DNA of 64,000 nt from an uncultured Maricaulis sp. GTDB taxonomy: Bacteria > Pseudomonadota > Alphaproteobacteria > Caulobacterales > Maricaulaceae. Of the stretch, positions 17,390 through 27,372 are shown piece after piece. The DNA is taken from NCBI RefSeq assembly GCF_947259345.1, contig NZ_CAMYLS010000029.1, positions 27,993-91,992 on the forward strand, given 5' to 3'. Below the pieces are notes generated by a model that was given only the letters and a program-made list of their open reading frames with translations, was not told the origin of the DNA and did not search any database. The translations under genes and the position numbers were made by a program. Each line of letters starts with the position of its first letter. Position 1 is the first letter of the stretch.

Positions 17390-18865
17390 CTAGTCCGCGA
17401 TCAGCGCGCGCACATCGTCCGTCATCTCGAGAAGCGATGGCTCGTGGATATACATCATGTGTCCGGCTTCGTAGTAACGGAAGTGGACACGGTCCTGGAC
17501 GAAACCGGGCTGGTTGAACATCAGCTCGGCGGCGAAGAAGGGCGTCGCCAGGTCGTAATAACCCTGCTGCACCAGCACTTCGAGATCGCTGTTCTGGCGC
17601 ATGGCGCGAGAGATCCAGGGCGCGACATTGATGTAGTTGTTATTGCCCGTCCGACCGGCATCCCAGTTCCAGCCGCCAATGCCGCCGATGGTGGAATAGT
17701 ATTCCGTCATCTCGACGCCCAGCGTGCGACCGAAATAGTCGAGCATGGAGGCGGTGAAGCTGGCATCAATGCCATAAAAGCTCGGATCGGTTTCCGGCGT
17801 GTCGCCGATCCCATCGACCTCGACCCCGGTATAGCGGCTGTCCAGACGTCCCACGGACAGGCCTTCATCGCGGCGCAGCTCACGCATGAAACGCTGCAGG
17901 GAGACGCGCATATTGGCGCGGTCGAGGAAGGTCTCTGACAGGCCGGTGAAGGCGGAGAGCTGGCCGATCACGTCGGCTTCGCGGGCCGGGTCCAGGGTCA
18001 CGCCGCGCATCAGGGCCGGCATGTAGTCCTCGATGGCAAACTCGCGGGCCGCGGCGAGGAAGGCCTCGATATCATCATTCCAGGCCGAGCGATCGATCTT
18101 GCCGTGATACCAGGCCGTTGCGGCATAGCCCGGCATCAGGCCGACATAGCCGATATCATTGCCGTTGGAGGTGTCGTCATAGCGAAAGTCCAGCACGGTG
18201 GAGATCAGCGCCACGCCATTGATGGCGACATCGGTATAGCCGCCCTCCAGCTGGTTCAGCAGCGAACCGATACGCAGCGTGCCATAGCTCTCGCCCAGGA
18301 GGTATTTCGGCGAATTCCAGCGCTGATGCTCGGACAGCCAGATGCGGATGAATTGCGCCAGGCTCTCGCCATCCTCATTGACGCCCCAGAAATCATCACC
18401 CGAGCTCTCGCCCAGGGCGCGCGACCAGCCGGTGCCGACCGGGTCAACGAAGACGAGGTCAGCCACATCGAGGATGGAAACGGTGTTCTCCACCATGTCG
18501 AAGGGGGCTGCGCCATCATCGCCGGCATCGGGCAGGACGAGGCGCTGCGGGCCGAACACGCCCATATGCAGCCACAGGCTGGCCGAACCCGGCCCGCCAT
18601 TGAAGACGAAGGCGACCGGACGCGTGCGCGGATCATCCGTGCCGTCGGCGATATAGCTGGTGGCGAAGATCGAGGCGGTCGGATTGCCGTCTTCATCGCG
18701 CAGGAAGGTCTCGCCCGCCGTGGCGGTGTAGCGGATACGCTCGCCATTGACGGTGACCTGGCCACGGCTTTCCCAGCTGCGCGGCTCCGGCGTTGCATCG
18801 TCCTGGGCGACGGCCGGCAGTGTAAGGGCGACCGCTGTGATGGCGGCGGCGAATAGTCGGAACAT
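17390..18865 (-). CDS. Exported serine carboxypeptidase, peptidase family S10
   Basis: A 491-residue protein with a signal peptide ending near LPAVAQDD. The S10 motifs are FVFNGGPGSASLWLHMGVFG (oxyanion region, about 87-105), the nucleophile in GESYGTLR (S193), an aspartate in YDLATPFF (about 437), and the histidine in AGHMMYIHEP (about 469). It should remove C-terminal residues from peptides in the periplasm or outside the cell. It is a single-gene unit, facing the membrane-protein gene at 16670. Confidence 0.9.
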   Translation of the reverse strand: MFRLFAAAITAVALTLPAVAQDDATPEPRSWESRGQVTVNGERIRYTATAGETFLRDEDGNPTASIFATSYIADGTDDPRTRPVAFVFNGGPGSASLWLHMGVFGPQRLVLPDAGDDGAAPFDMVENTVSILDVADLVFVDPVGTGWSRALGESSGDDFWGVNEDGESLAQFIRIWLSEHQRWNSPKYLLGESYGTLRIGSLLNQLEGGYTDVAINGVALISTVLDFRYDDTSNGNDIGYVGLMPGYAATAWYHGKIDRSAWNDDIEAFLAAAREFAIEDYMPALMRGVTLDPAREADVIGQLSAFTGLSETFLDRANMRVSLQRFMRELRRDEGLSVGRLDSRYTGVEVDGIGDTPETDPSFYGIDASFTASMLDYFGRTLGVEMTEYYSTIGGIGGWNWDAGRTGNNNYINVAPWISRAMRQNSDLEVLVQQGYYDLATPFFAAELMFNQPGFVQDRVHFRYYEAGHMMYIHEPSLLEMTDDVRALIAD

Positions 18866-18970
18866 GGTGAAACTCCCCGATGGTTTGACCGGTTATGGTT
18901 GGCGGGGAGAGTAGGGCGCTCGCGCGGCCAGGCAAAGCCCGCATGGTGTGCGGCTTTGCAACCGGCGGGG

Positions 18971-19444
18971 CTAGCAGTCGGCGGTGTGGGCGACGATCCG
19001 CATTTCCACAAACAGGGCGTCGGACCATAATTGCTCGACGCCAATTCCTGACCAGGCCGGCCAGGGCTGCTCGGTGATGAATTCCTCCCGCACGGCGCGG
19101 AAGATTTCCTGGTGCTCGCGCATATCGACGTGGAAGCTGGTCACTTCGACGACGTCATGCCAGTCGCAGCCGGCGCTGGCCAGAACCGTCCCCGCGCGCT
19201 CGAACGCATCCCGAATGGCGGCCTCATAGGCGTCTGGCGTCCGTGCCTCGCTCAGCCGGATATAACCGACGACGCCTGACAGATAGAGCCGGTCTCCCGC
19301 GCGCACGGCCGAGGACATCCGGAAATGCTCCGCGCCCTCACGATCAGCCGGAGGGATGAAGGCTTCGACCGCCGGGCGCTCCACTGCGGAGGCAGGGGTG
19401 GCCTGAAGCAGAGTGGTAAGGGCTGCAAGCGCAAGCAAGGTCAT
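18971..19444 (-). CDS. Exported RidA/YjgF-family protein
   Basis: About 157 residues from the ATG at 19444 (GGAG eight bases upstream). A signal peptide (MTLLALAALTTLLQATPASA) precedes a RidA domain with RMSSAVRAGDRLYLSGVVG, DAFERAGTVLASAGCDWHDV and WSGIGVEQLWSDALFVEMR. The usual RidA imine-deaminase arginine near the C-terminus is not in its normal P-x-R context (I see WSGIGVEQLW), so reactive-enamine deamination is uncertain. An exported RidA-like protein is less common than the cytosolic form. Confidence 0.8.
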   Translation of the reverse strand: MTLLALAALTTLLQATPASAVERPAVEAFIPPADREGAEHFRMSSAVRAGDRLYLSGVVGYIRLSEARTPDAYEAAIRDAFERAGTVLASAGCDWHDVVEVTSFHVDMREHQEIFRAVREEFITEQPWPAWSGIGVEQLWSDALFVEMRIVAHTADC

Positions 19445-19532
19445 GGCATATCTCCGTTTTGCGGACGATAGCCGCCAGGGCGCGCAGGGCGGGATCGCGA
19501 AGTCAGAACGCCGCGTCACATCAGCGTGAGGC

Positions 19533-20309
19533 TCAGCGCTTCTTCTCCACCAGAAGGGTCTTGGGACGCCGCTCGCGGGCGGTCTTGAACAGCTGGAAGC
19601 TCTGATTGACGAAATTGGTCACATCGGTGAGCGAGCGCATGAAGCCCATCAATTCCTCGGTCATCTCGGCCTCCACGAGGCGCAATGGCGATGCCGGGTC
19701 ACCGCCCTCGAAGCGGACATAGAAGAGGGGTTCGCCGCGCTTGAGAATGAGGTCCTTTTCCAGATCATGCCATTCAAAGGCCCACATATGGGGGCGCGGC
19801 CAGATATCGGCCGGGAAGCGTCCGCACAGCATGACGCCGGGCCGGCTCTGGGTCTCGTAATGCAGGAAGGGCGGGAACTGATTCACATAAAGCGGGTCAT
19901 CCGAGACGAAGACATAGGGGGTCACCAGTTGCAGCATGGGCCGGGACGGGTGGCGCCACTCATTTTGTGGCGACATCATCAGGATTTGCTGCAGGCCGGC
20001 CGGGCGGGTCGACGCCTGCGGACCCTCGATATTGGTCAGCTGCAGCTGACCCTGGGCGTTGCGCACCATGCGCAGATGCACATCGATCGGGCAGGGAATG
20101 GCATAGTGCCGACGGTCAAACTCGATCGCGGCGGGACAGGACAGGGCGGATTTCGAGGTCGCCGGCTTGTCATGGTCAAAGCTGACCGGCTTGGGCGCAT
20201 CCCAGATCAGGCTCGACTTCTCGTCCTTGAGAAACCAGCCGGCCTTCATCACCCGGCGTTCGCCATGGGCGGCTTCATCCTGCATGCGGCGATAGAGTTT
20301 CACGAACAT
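19533..20309 (-). CDS. Uncharacterised protein, possibly DUF6065-like
   Basis: A 258-residue soluble protein. Visible landmarks are SCPAAIEFDRRHYAIPCPID, LVTPYVFVSDDPLYVNQFPP, FPADIWPRPHMWAFEWHD and LKRGEPLFYVRFEG. The order (CP motif, large aromatic core, then R-GEP-hydrophobic strand) resembles DUF6065 proteins, but the match is weak and from memory. No signal peptide. GAGGGA lies nine bases before the ATG. Single gene, divergent from rlmJ. Confidence 0.6.
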   Translation of the reverse strand: MFVKLYRRMQDEAAHGERRVMKAGWFLKDEKSSLIWDAPKPVSFDHDKPATSKSALSCPAAIEFDRRHYAIPCPIDVHLRMVRNAQGQLQLTNIEGPQASTRPAGLQQILMMSPQNEWRHPSRPMLQLVTPYVFVSDDPLYVNQFPPFLHYETQSRPGVMLCGRFPADIWPRPHMWAFEWHDLEKDLILKRGEPLFYVRFEGGDPASPLRLVEAEMTEELMGFMRSLTDVTNFVNQSFQLFKTARERRPKTLLVEKKR

Positions 20310-20428
20310 GTGGCGGCGTCCCTCAAAGCTGTCCCGAGCCCCGCGAAAGCTAGGACAAGCCCGGCTCCGAGGCGAGGGCGGTTTTGCAGGTGGTGGCGTC
20401 CGGGCCCGCTCCGCGCTATAGCGCCGCC

Positions 20429-21319
20429 ATGAATTATCGCCACGCTTTCCATGCCGGAAATTTCGCCGATGTGCTCAAGCACTCGGTGCTCGCCCTGTGC
20501 CTCGAGCATCTCAACGCCAAGCCAAAACCCTATCGGGTGATCGACACCCATGCCGGAATCGGCGGCTATGATCTCGCCTCCTCGGAAGCCGAGCGCTCGC
20601 CGGAATGGAAGGACGGGATTGGCCGCCTGATGGAGGCCGATCTGCCCGAACCGGTCCAGGCCATGCTGGGTCCCTGGCTCGATATTGTGCGCGACATGAA
20701 TCCGGACGGTATTACGGCCTATCCCGGCTCGCCGGAGATCGCCGCCCGCCTGACCCGGGAGGAGGATCGTCTCCATCTGTGCGAATTGCACGAGGCCGAC
20801 AGTGTCACGCTGGATAATCGCTATCGCCGCGATGCCCGCGTGAAGGTGGAGCGCCGCGATGGTTACAAGGCACTGAAAAGCCTGGTGCCGCCAAAGGAGA
20901 AGCGCGGCCTGGTGCTGATCGATCCGCCTTTCGAGGACCGCGACGAGCTGGCCCATATGGCCGAAGCCGTGATGGGTGCCCTGGCCAAATGGCCGACCGG
21001 CACCTTCATTTTCTGGCGCTCTTTGAAAAACCTCTGGGCTGCCGACCGTTTCGACAATGGTCTGGCCGAATGGCTGATCTCGGAGAAGGAGTTCGAGCCG
21101 GAAAAAATCCTGCGCGCCGATCTGTGGATCCGTGATCTTGCCTCGGAAGGCAAGCTGGCCGGCGCCGGTGTCGTCATCATCAACCCGCCCTTCACCCTGG
21201 AAGACAAGCTGGTCGCGGCCATGCCCTGGCTGGCCGAAACCCTCGCCCAGGGCGATGGCTATGGCTGGCGCGTCGATGGCGGCCTGACCGAGGAAGACCT
21301 GGAAGAGAGTGAGGATTAG
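20429..21319 (+). CDS. rlmJ: 23S rRNA (adenine(2030)-N6)-methyltransferase
   Basis: About 296 residues, slightly longer than typical because of an acidic C-terminal tail (TEEDLEESED). The start MNYRHAFHAGNFADVLKHS is the family N-terminus and fixes the ATG at 20429. SAM-binding IDTHAGIGGYDL and the catalytic VLIDPPFED motif (N6-adenine methylase D/N-PP-F/Y) are present. RlmJ methylates A2030 of 23S rRNA. Confidence 0.93.
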   Translation: MNYRHAFHAGNFADVLKHSVLALCLEHLNAKPKPYRVIDTHAGIGGYDLASSEAERSPEWKDGIGRLMEADLPEPVQAMLGPWLDIVRDMNPDGITAYPGSPEIAARLTREEDRLHLCELHEADSVTLDNRYRRDARVKVERRDGYKALKSLVPPKEKRGLVLIDPPFEDRDELAHMAEAVMGALAKWPTGTFIFWRSLKNLWAADRFDNGLAEWLISEKEFEPEKILRADLWIRDLASEGKLAGAGVVIINPPFTLEDKLVAAMPWLAETLAQGDGYGWRVDGGLTEEDLEESED

Positions 21320-21339
21320 GGGGCGCGTTGTCTTCCAAT

Positions 21340-21460
21340 CTTGTCATCCCCGCCGGATAGCCCGCGCAGGCGGGCTGCAGGGCGGGGACCTCGATGTTCG
21401 ACCGGTTAGGTCCCTGATCTTCGCCCGGCTCGAGGCCGGGCGTCCGTCAGGGATGACAAG
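21340..21460 (+). repeat. Intergenic composite palindrome, family A copy 2 (full)
   Basis: Bounded by CTTGTCATCCC and GGGATGACAAG. Two internal hairpins are CCCGCGCAGGCGGG and GCCCGGCTCGAGGCCGGGC, with the centre GGACCTCGATGTTCGACCGG-type palindrome between them. It lies downstream of rlmJ, before the ABC transporter genes, and may sit in their leader region; no promoter is identified in the remaining bases up to 21594. Confidence 0.88.
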
Positions 21461-21594
21461 CCTCCATCTCCCCGATCCTCGAATCGCATCCATACGCCGG
21501 GGCTTGTGGGTTGATTTTCCAGATTGAAACGCCACCTTGGTCCCATCCGCGCGGGGCAGCGCGTCTGACACTCGACACAAGGCTGACCTTCTCC

Positions 21595-22548
21595 ATGACG
21601 CATGAAACTCCGTCAGGCAGCGCTGCGGCTGTCCTGTCGATCAAGGGCGTGTCCAAGACCTATGCCGGTGGCTTCACGGCGCTGAAATCGGTCGATCTGG
21701 ACATCGCCAAGGGCGAAATATTCGCGCTCCTCGGACCCAATGGCGCCGGCAAGACGACGCTGATCGGCATTATTTGCGGACTGGTCAACGCCTCCTCCGG
21801 ATCGGTCGAGGTCTTCGGTCATGACATCAAGGGCGATTTCCGCCTGACCCGCGCGCGCATCGGTCTGGTGCCGCAGGAGATGTCGATCGACATGTTCACC
21901 AAGGTGAAGGATGCGGTCGCCTATTCGCGTGGCCTGTTCGGCAAGCCCGCGGATCCGGCCTATGTCGAGCAGGTGCTCAGGGATCTCTCCCTGTGGGACA
22001 AACGCAATGAACAGATGCGCGCCCTGTCCGGCGGCATGAAGCGCCGGGTGATGATCGCCAAGGCGCTCTCGCACGACCCCGACATCCTCTTCCTCGACGA
22101 GCCGACCGCGGGTGTCGATGTCGAGCTGCGCCAGGGCATGTGGCAGGTGGTCGAGAAGCTGCGTCAGCGCGGCAAGACGATCATCCTCACCACGCATTAC
22201 ATCCAGGAGGCCGAGGAAATGGCCGACCGGGTCGGCGTGATCCGCCAGGGCGAGATCGTGCTGGTCGAGGAGACCGCCACCCTGATGGCCAAGATGGGCC
22301 GCAAGAAACTCACCCTGCAGTTGGCAGAGCCGCTTCAAGCCCTGCCGGAGGCGCTGGCCGTGGACGGTCTGAGCCTGGCCGAAGACGGGTATGCCCTGCA
22401 TTTCGATTATGACACCCAGTCCGACCGGACCGGAATCACCACCTTGCTGAGTAATCTCAATGCGGCCGGCGTGTCGGTGCGCGACCTGGAAACACAGCAG
22501 AGCTCGCTGGAAGAGATCTTCGTTGATCTCGTGGGAGGCGCATCATGA
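21595..22548 (+). CDS. ABC transporter ATP-binding protein (ABC-2 type exporter)
   Basis: A 317-residue ATPase with Walker [10 protein letters not shown] (47-55), Q-loop LVPQEMS, signature LSGGMKR (144-150), Walker B ILFLDEP (164-170) and switch histidine in [13 protein letters not shown]. The C-terminal 90 residues form the extension typical of drug or polysaccharide exporters of this type. It overlaps the permease gene (ATGA), so the two are one transporter; substrate unknown. Confidence 0.92.
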   Translation: MTHETPSGSAAAVLSIKGVSKTYAGGFTALKSVDLDIAKGEIFALLGPNGAGKTTLIGIICGLVNASSGSVEVFGHDIKGDFRLTRARIGLVPQEMSIDMFTKVKDAVAYSRGLFGKPADPAYVEQVLRDLSLWDKRNEQMRALSGGMKRRVMIAKALSHDPDILFLDEPTAGVDVELRQGMWQVVEKLRQRGKTIILTTHYIQEAEEMADRVGVIRQGEIVLVEETATLMAKMGRKKLTLQLAEPLQALPEALAVDGLSLAEDGYALHFDYDTQSDRTGITTLLSNLNAAGVSVRDLETQQSSLEEIFVDLVGGAS

Positions 22549-23306
22549 ATTGGCGCGGCGCACTGACCATCTACAAGGCCGAGATGGCCCGTACTGGGCG
22601 GACGCTGATGCAGTCCGTCCTTGCCCCGGTGATCTCGACCTCGCTCTATTTCGTCGTCTTCGGCGCGGCCATCGGCTCGCGCATGGAATCGATCGACGGG
22701 ATTGGCTATGGCGCCTTCATCGTGCCCGGCCTGGTGATGATGATGATCCTGATGCAGTCGGTCTCGAACGCCGCCATCGGCATCTATTTTCCCAAGTTCA
22801 ACGGTACGGTCTATGAGCTCCTCTCGGCGCCGATCTCGGCGCTGGAGATCGTCACCGGCTTTGTCGGGGCGGCGGCGACGAAATCGCTGATCCTGGGGGC
22901 GCTGGTAATGACCACGGCGGCCTTCTTCGTGCCGATGGAGATCCAGCATCCGCTGGCCATGCTGGCCTTTCTCATCATGACCTCGGTGACCTTCTCCCTG
23001 TTCGGATTCATCATCGGCATCTGGGCGGACAATTTCGAGCAGCTCAATATCGTGCCGATGCTGATCGTGACGCCGCTGACCTTCCTGGGGGGCAGTTTCT
23101 ACTCGATTTCCGTCCTGCCGCCCTTTTGGCAGACCGTCACCCTGTTCAATCCGGTCGTCTATCTGATCAGCGGTTTCCGCTGGAGCTTCTATGGCGTGTC
23201 GGACGTGGATATCGGTATCTCCCTGGCGGCGATTGCCGGCTTCTTCGCGCTTTGCCTCTTCATCGTCTGGCGCATGTTCAAGACCGGCTACCGGCTCAAG
23301 ACCTGA
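22545..23306 (+). CDS. ABC-2 type transporter permease
   Basis: A 253-residue membrane protein with about six membrane segments and the ABC-2 pattern: a cytoplasmic N-terminal helix ([20 protein letters not shown]), [19 protein letters not shown], and [20 protein letters not shown] before the last helices. It pairs with the ATPase gene just upstream. Direction (export) follows from the family; cargo cannot be told. Confidence 0.9.
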   Translation: MNWRGALTIYKAEMARTGRTLMQSVLAPVISTSLYFVVFGAAIGSRMESIDGIGYGAFIVPGLVMMMILMQSVSNAAIGIYFPKFNGTVYELLSAPISALEIVTGFVGAAATKSLILGALVMTTAAFFVPMEIQHPLAMLAFLIMTSVTFSLFGFIIGIWADNFEQLNIVPMLIVTPLTFLGGSFYSISVLPPFWQTVTLFNPVVYLISGFRWSFYGVSDVDIGISLAAIAGFFALCLFIVWRMFKTGYRLKT

Positions 23307-23318
23307 GGACATCGCTCC

Positions 23319-24242
23319 GTGACCACACATCGTTATGCCATTTTCGACGTCTTCACCGACCAGGCCCTGGCCGGCAATCCGCTTGCCGTGGTGTTCGGGG
23401 CGGATGATCTCGACGAGGTCGCCATGCAGGCCATTGCCGGCGAGTTCAACCTGTCAGAGACGGTTTTCATTTCCGAGCCGCGTGGCCGCGATGCCGACTT
23501 TGGCCTGCGCATCTTCACGCCGCGCGAGGAGCTGCCCTTTGCCGGGCACCCGACCATCGGGGCCACGGTGGCGCTGACGCTCGCCAGCGGGGCCTCAGAG
23601 GGTCAGCGCAAGCGTTTCGTGCTTGAGGAAACAGTCGGCGATGTCACGGCGGATGGCCGGGTCAATGGACCGCGCCACGGCTCGGCCCGCTTCTTTGCTC
23701 CGAAACTGCCTGAACAGGTCGGCGAGCTGCCCGAGTTTGATGGCATCGCTGCGGCGCTGGGGCTCAAGCCGGGTGACCTGCTTGATACACCGGTGCGCGG
23801 CGGGATCTGGTCGGCCGGTGTGCCCTTCGCCATCGTGCCGGTTCGCGACCCGGCCCGGCTTTCGGCGATCAAGCTGGATCTGGCGGCTTTTGAGGATGTG
23901 TTCGGGGGCGACAACCCGGTTTGCGCTCTCGTGGTCGCCAAGGCGACGCTGACCGAGCACACGACAGATTGGCGCGTTCGCATGTTCGGGCCGCATCTGG
24001 GCATCACCGAGGATCCGGCCACGGGCGGCGCCGCGGCGGCCTTTGCCGGGCTGATCAGCGAGCAGGGCGGTCTCGGCGAGGGCGAGCATGGTGTCGACAT
24101 CTATCAGGGTGTCGAGATGGGCCGACCCAGCCTGATCCGGCTGCGTCTCAAGCATGAAGGCGGCAAGCTGATCGATCTCATGCTGGGTGGCGACGCGGTG
24201 AAAATTGCCGAAGGCGAGCTCTTCACCGGCGACATCACTTAG
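23319..24242 (+). CDS. PhzF family isomerase/epimerase-like protein
   Basis: A 307-residue protein with the two-domain PhzF/DapF-like fold: FDVFTDQALAGNPLAVVFG at the N-terminus, the catalytic glutamate in FNLSETVFI (about 46), PFAGHPTIGATVAL, and GITEDPATGGAAAAFAG in the second domain. No phenazine genes are nearby, so a phenazine role is not implied. It starts 12 bases after the ABC permease and overlaps the convergent hydrolase gene at its 3-prime end. Confidence 0.88.
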   Translation: MTTHRYAIFDVFTDQALAGNPLAVVFGADDLDEVAMQAIAGEFNLSETVFISEPRGRDADFGLRIFTPREELPFAGHPTIGATVALTLASGASEGQRKRFVLEETVGDVTADGRVNGPRHGSARFFAPKLPEQVGELPEFDGIAAALGLKPGDLLDTPVRGGIWSAGVPFAIVPVRDPARLSAIKLDLAAFEDVFGGDNPVCALVVAKATLTEHTTDWRVRMFGPHLGITEDPATGGAAAAFAGLISEQGGLGEGEHGVDIYQGVEMGRPSLIRLRLKHEGGKLIDLMLGGDAVKIAEGELFTGDIT

Positions 24243-25717
24243 CGCAGCGGCCGCACCGTGAACACATCGTCGCGGGTGGCGCGCGGCAGGATGACCCGCA
24301 GGAAATGGGTCGAGTAGCGCTTGAGGAAACGCTTGCCCCTGGTCTCGTCGCCAGGGTCGAGCGCTCGCAGGCGGATCAGCGCGCTGTGCTCCTTGCCATC
24401 CATGTCGAAATAGCCGACGCGCTTGCCCGGTGAGGCGGCCGTGATGCCGGCGGCTAGCGAAGCCTCATAGCTGGGCGGAATGCGGTCGCGCAGGAAATTG
24501 GCCAGCAATTCCCGGCGGTCGATATGCAGGGAGAGCCGGTTCTTGTGGCAGGTATTCACATGCCGGTCCTGGATCAGGGAAAGCTGGGCGTCAATCTCGA
24601 TCCGGGTGACGCTGTTGCCGGCCTTGAACTGTGTCTCCCGGACCTTTTTCGGCGCGGTCAGCCAGATCGAGAAGTCCTCGACGGGCAGGCCGGTATCATC
24701 CACCGCCTCGACCACGACCTGGTAGAACTCTCGGAAGCGATCACCATCCGCGCTGGCCCGGCCAAGAATGCGGTCGCGCAAGGCGTCAGCCTCGGCGCCG
24801 TTCTGGGCAAGCTGGCGGGTCTCGTTGCAGACCGCCTTCCAGTCATCGATCACCGTGCGATAAGCGTCCGCGCCCTTTACGCTCAGGGCCTGGAGAATGA
24901 GTTTTTCGAGCCGTCCGGAGACAGTCTCGTCCTTGGACGCGCTCTGCTTCGGTGCCGGTTTGAGAATGCTCAGATGGCTGCGATCCGGGATGACGGCGAA
25001 GGGCGTCTCGTCCGGCCCGCGGCGCCTCCAGGCGCGAAAGTCCGGTTCCAGGATGGAGCCTTTGGAAAAATCGACGGTGACGCCGTGCGGGTCGATATTG
25101 GCGGTCGCAATCCGCACCGTCCCGTCCCAGGCCTTCTCGCCAAGAATGCCGGTCCCGAAAATCGGATCGGCGCCGACGATGACATAGGGCCGTGTGCCGC
25201 TCTCGGAGAAGGGGCTCCCGGTATGGCCGTCCTCGCTCAGCCGGTCGCGCAAGGCCAGGTCTTCCTGGAATTGCGAGGCCAGTTCGAGCGAATTGAGGAA
25301 ATGCGTGCCGGTTTGAAAACCATTGGTGAAGCCCTTGGTCAGGCGGCCCAGGGTCGAGCGTCCGATCGTGGCCAGGGGCGAGCCGAAATTGGCCGGAGCG
25401 AGCATCAGGAAATTGGCCACCGGCGCGCCACCGCGCGGGAAATACTCGGCCATCCACCAGCGCGCCACCAGCGCCCCGGTCGAATGCACGACAACATGAA
25501 AGCGGGCGGGCAGGCGACCATCGCCCTGCATCTCGGTGATCACCGTGTGCAGGCGTCGCCCCGAGTCCTCGATGCGGACATCATCATCCATGGAGGGATA
25601 ACCGCCGAGGAAAACGTCCGAGGTCTCATATCCGTGCGCGGCGAGGAGGTCGCCGACCCGGGCCATCGACTTGTCGCTGGCGCTCCAGCCATGGATCAAG
25701 AGGACGTGTTCAGCCAT
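24239..25717 (-). CDS. Alpha/beta-hydrolase with long C-terminal extension, putative lipase
   Basis: About 492 residues from ATG 25717, with GGGAGG five bases upstream. The N-terminal half is lipase-like: oxyanion LLIHGWSASDKS, nucleophile S79 in VVVHSTGALVARWW (an H-S-T-G rather than canonical GxSxG), and a possible acid region around DPIFGTG and DGTVRIATANID. Histidine candidates are in PHGVTV and SHLSIL. The last 200 residues, with FSIWLTAPKKVRE and CHKNRLSLHIDRREL, match nothing I know. No signal peptide. The 3-prime end overlaps phzF-like by four bases. Confidence 0.75.
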   Translation of the reverse strand: MAEHVLLIHGWSASDKSMARVGDLLAAHGYETSDVFLGGYPSMDDDVRIEDSGRRLHTVITEMQGDGRLPARFHVVVHSTGALVARWWMAEYFPRGGAPVANFLMLAPANFGSPLATIGRSTLGRLTKGFTNGFQTGTHFLNSLELASQFQEDLALRDRLSEDGHTGSPFSESGTRPYVIVGADPIFGTGILGEKAWDGTVRIATANIDPHGVTVDFSKGSILEPDFRAWRRRGPDETPFAVIPDRSHLSILKPAPKQSASKDETVSGRLEKLILQALSVKGADAYRTVIDDWKAVCNETRQLAQNGAEADALRDRILGRASADGDRFREFYQVVVEAVDDTGLPVEDFSIWLTAPKKVRETQFKAGNSVTRIEIDAQLSLIQDRHVNTCHKNRLSLHIDRRELLANFLRDRIPPSYEASLAAGITAASPGKRVGYFDMDGKEHSALIRLRALDPGDETRGKRFLKRYSTHFLRVILPRATRDDVFTVRPLR

Positions 25718-25803
25718 TGCAACCTCCCATGTTTTCATGGAAGGTTACCACCTGGGATGAGGCTTGGACAGTGACTTGCCGAGATGGCCAAGGGGGCTTC
25801 CGC

Positions 25804-26367
25804 TCAGAGCAGACGGATATCGGCCCCGCGCATCAGCCCGTCCGCGAATACAAGGACCGTGATGACCAGGCTGGACAGTGCGTAGCCGGCAAAATTGGCG
25901 ACCAGCCCGGGCCTGAGCCGACGGGCTGCATCCCAGGTGAAGGCCAGCAGGACAAGACTCATGGCGACGGTCAGCGGATAGACTCCGATCCCCAGCATGG
26001 CACCGATTGCCGCTTCGTCATTGGGGTTGTTTCCAGCCAGGGTGATGCCGCCGGCAATCAGCCGGAACATGAATTGGAAGAAGAGCACGCCATAGGCGAT
26101 GAAGGAGCATCGCCGGATAGCCAGGATATAGGCGATGATGGCAATGGAGAGGGTGACGACCGGTCCGGCGGCCGCAATGACCAGGGCCTCAAAGCCTCCC
26201 GGCGTGCCGCCCGAGGCAATACCCGCCTTGTTGAGCGTCATCCACATGTCGACGCCGACAGCCTCACCGCCCGCCCAGTGGCCCAGCTCATGGGCGAGAT
26301 AGGTCAGCGGACCGATCAACAGGAAGGACAAGTAGAAGCCGGGTCCCGGCCTTGATGTCGGACGCAT
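25804..26367 (-). CDS. HExxH-containing membrane protein, M50-peptidase-like
   Basis: About 187 residues from ATG 26367 (GGAGAG upstream). It has about five membrane segments and a zinc-peptidase motif LAHELGHWAGG near residue 24 inside the first membrane region, as in site-2 protease/M50-type and related M50B-like proteins. I cannot find a clear second motif (NPDG), so the third zinc ligand is unassigned. A possible intramembrane metalloprotease or an inactive relative. It lies downstream of the crotonase gene on the same strand. Confidence 0.65.
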   Translation of the reverse strand: MRPTSRPGPGFYLSFLLIGPLTYLAHELGHWAGGEAVGVDMWMTLNKAGIASGGTPGGFEALVIAAAGPVVTLSIAIIAYILAIRRCSFIAYGVLFFQFMFRLIAGGITLAGNNPNDEAAIGAMLGIGVYPLTVAMSLVLLAFTWDAARRLRPGLVANFAGYALSSLVITVLVFADGLMRGADIRLL

Positions 26368-26440
26368 GTTCTCTCCAGAACGGATACGCTCATCAGACGC
26401 CGTCCGGGCGGGCGTGTCTACCGTCCCGTAGGGCCGCCGC

Positions 26441-27319
26441 TCAGTATTCATCCTCGGCGGCGTCCCACCAGGGGTGCCAGGGCGGCAGGTCTTGCGACAC
26501 TGTCATCGGGAAGTCCGGCGCCCGCTTTTCCAGGAAGGACATCACCCCCTCCTTGGCGTCCGCGCCCATGCCGGCGTGAAGAATGCCTTGCGTCTCCACG
26601 CGGTGGGCTTCCATCGGATGGGCCGCGCCCTGCATCCGCCAGGCCATGCGCCGCATCATCGCAACCGAGACCGGGGCGCAGCGTTCGGCGATCATGCGCG
26701 CCCGGTCGCGGGCTTCGCCCATCAGGTTTTCGGCCGGCACAACGCGGGCGACCAGGCCGGACTCAAAGGCCTCGGCAGCGCTGAAGGTGCGACCGGTCAG
26801 GCCCCAGTCCATGGCGGTGGAGATGCCCACCACACGCGGCAGGAACCAGCTCGCACAACCGTCCCAGACAATGCCGCGCTTGGCAAAGGGATAGGCGAAT
26901 TTGGCGTCCATCGAGGCGAGCCGGATATCCATTGGCAGGATCATGGTCGCGCCAATGCCCACAGACGCCCCATTGACGGCCCCGATCACCGGCTTCAGCG
27001 TGTTCCAGATGCGCAGATTGAGCAGGCCGCCACGGTCGCGCCATTTCGGATCCTTCGCGTCGAACGTCCCGTCATGCTGGGTCTGGGAGACCATGTCGAA
27101 CGTTTCGGTCCCGGTTGACAGGTCGGCACCGGCGCAGAAGGCGGGCTTGGTCCCGGTGACGATAATGGCCCGGACCGTGTCGTCACCATCGGCCTCGTCA
27201 AGCGCCGCCATCATCTCGTCGCCCATTTCATAGGTGAAGGCATTGAGCCGGTGCGGCCGGTTCATGGTGATCGTGGCGATCTGCTCGTCGACATCATACC
27301 GGATCGTGGAATAGGCCAA
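26441..27319 (-). CDS. Enoyl-CoA hydratase/isomerase (crotonase) family protein
   Basis: A 292-residue crotonase-fold protein. It has TMNRPHRLNAFTYEMGDEM, the CoA/oxyanion strand GTKPAFCAGADLS, and AVNGASVGIGATMILPMDI with the second oxyanion glycine. The usual catalytic glutamates of enoyl-CoA hydratase are not obvious at AVNGASVGIGAT, so the reaction may differ. There is a C-terminal helical extension. Stand-alone or co-transcribed with the HExxH gene downstream. Confidence 0.85.
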   Translation of the reverse strand: MAYSTIRYDVDEQIATITMNRPHRLNAFTYEMGDEMMAALDEADGDDTVRAIIVTGTKPAFCAGADLSTGTETFDMVSQTQHDGTFDAKDPKWRDRGGLLNLRIWNTLKPVIGAVNGASVGIGATMILPMDIRLASMDAKFAYPFAKRGIVWDGCASWFLPRVVGISTAMDWGLTGRTFSAAEAFESGLVARVVPAENLMGEARDRARMIAERCAPVSVAMMRRMAWRMQGAAHPMEAHRVETQGILHAGMGADAKEGVMSFLEKRAPDFPMTVSQDLPPWHPWWDAAEDEY

Positions 27320-27372
27320 GCGCGTCCCCTCATGCTTGTGGCGTTTGCCGTATGATGGGGTGGAGCTTGCGG

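Noticed and set aside
23319..24242. Phenazine biosynthesis from the PhzF-like gene.
   Set aside because: No other phenazine genes are nearby, and the family is broad, so the name gives no pathway here.
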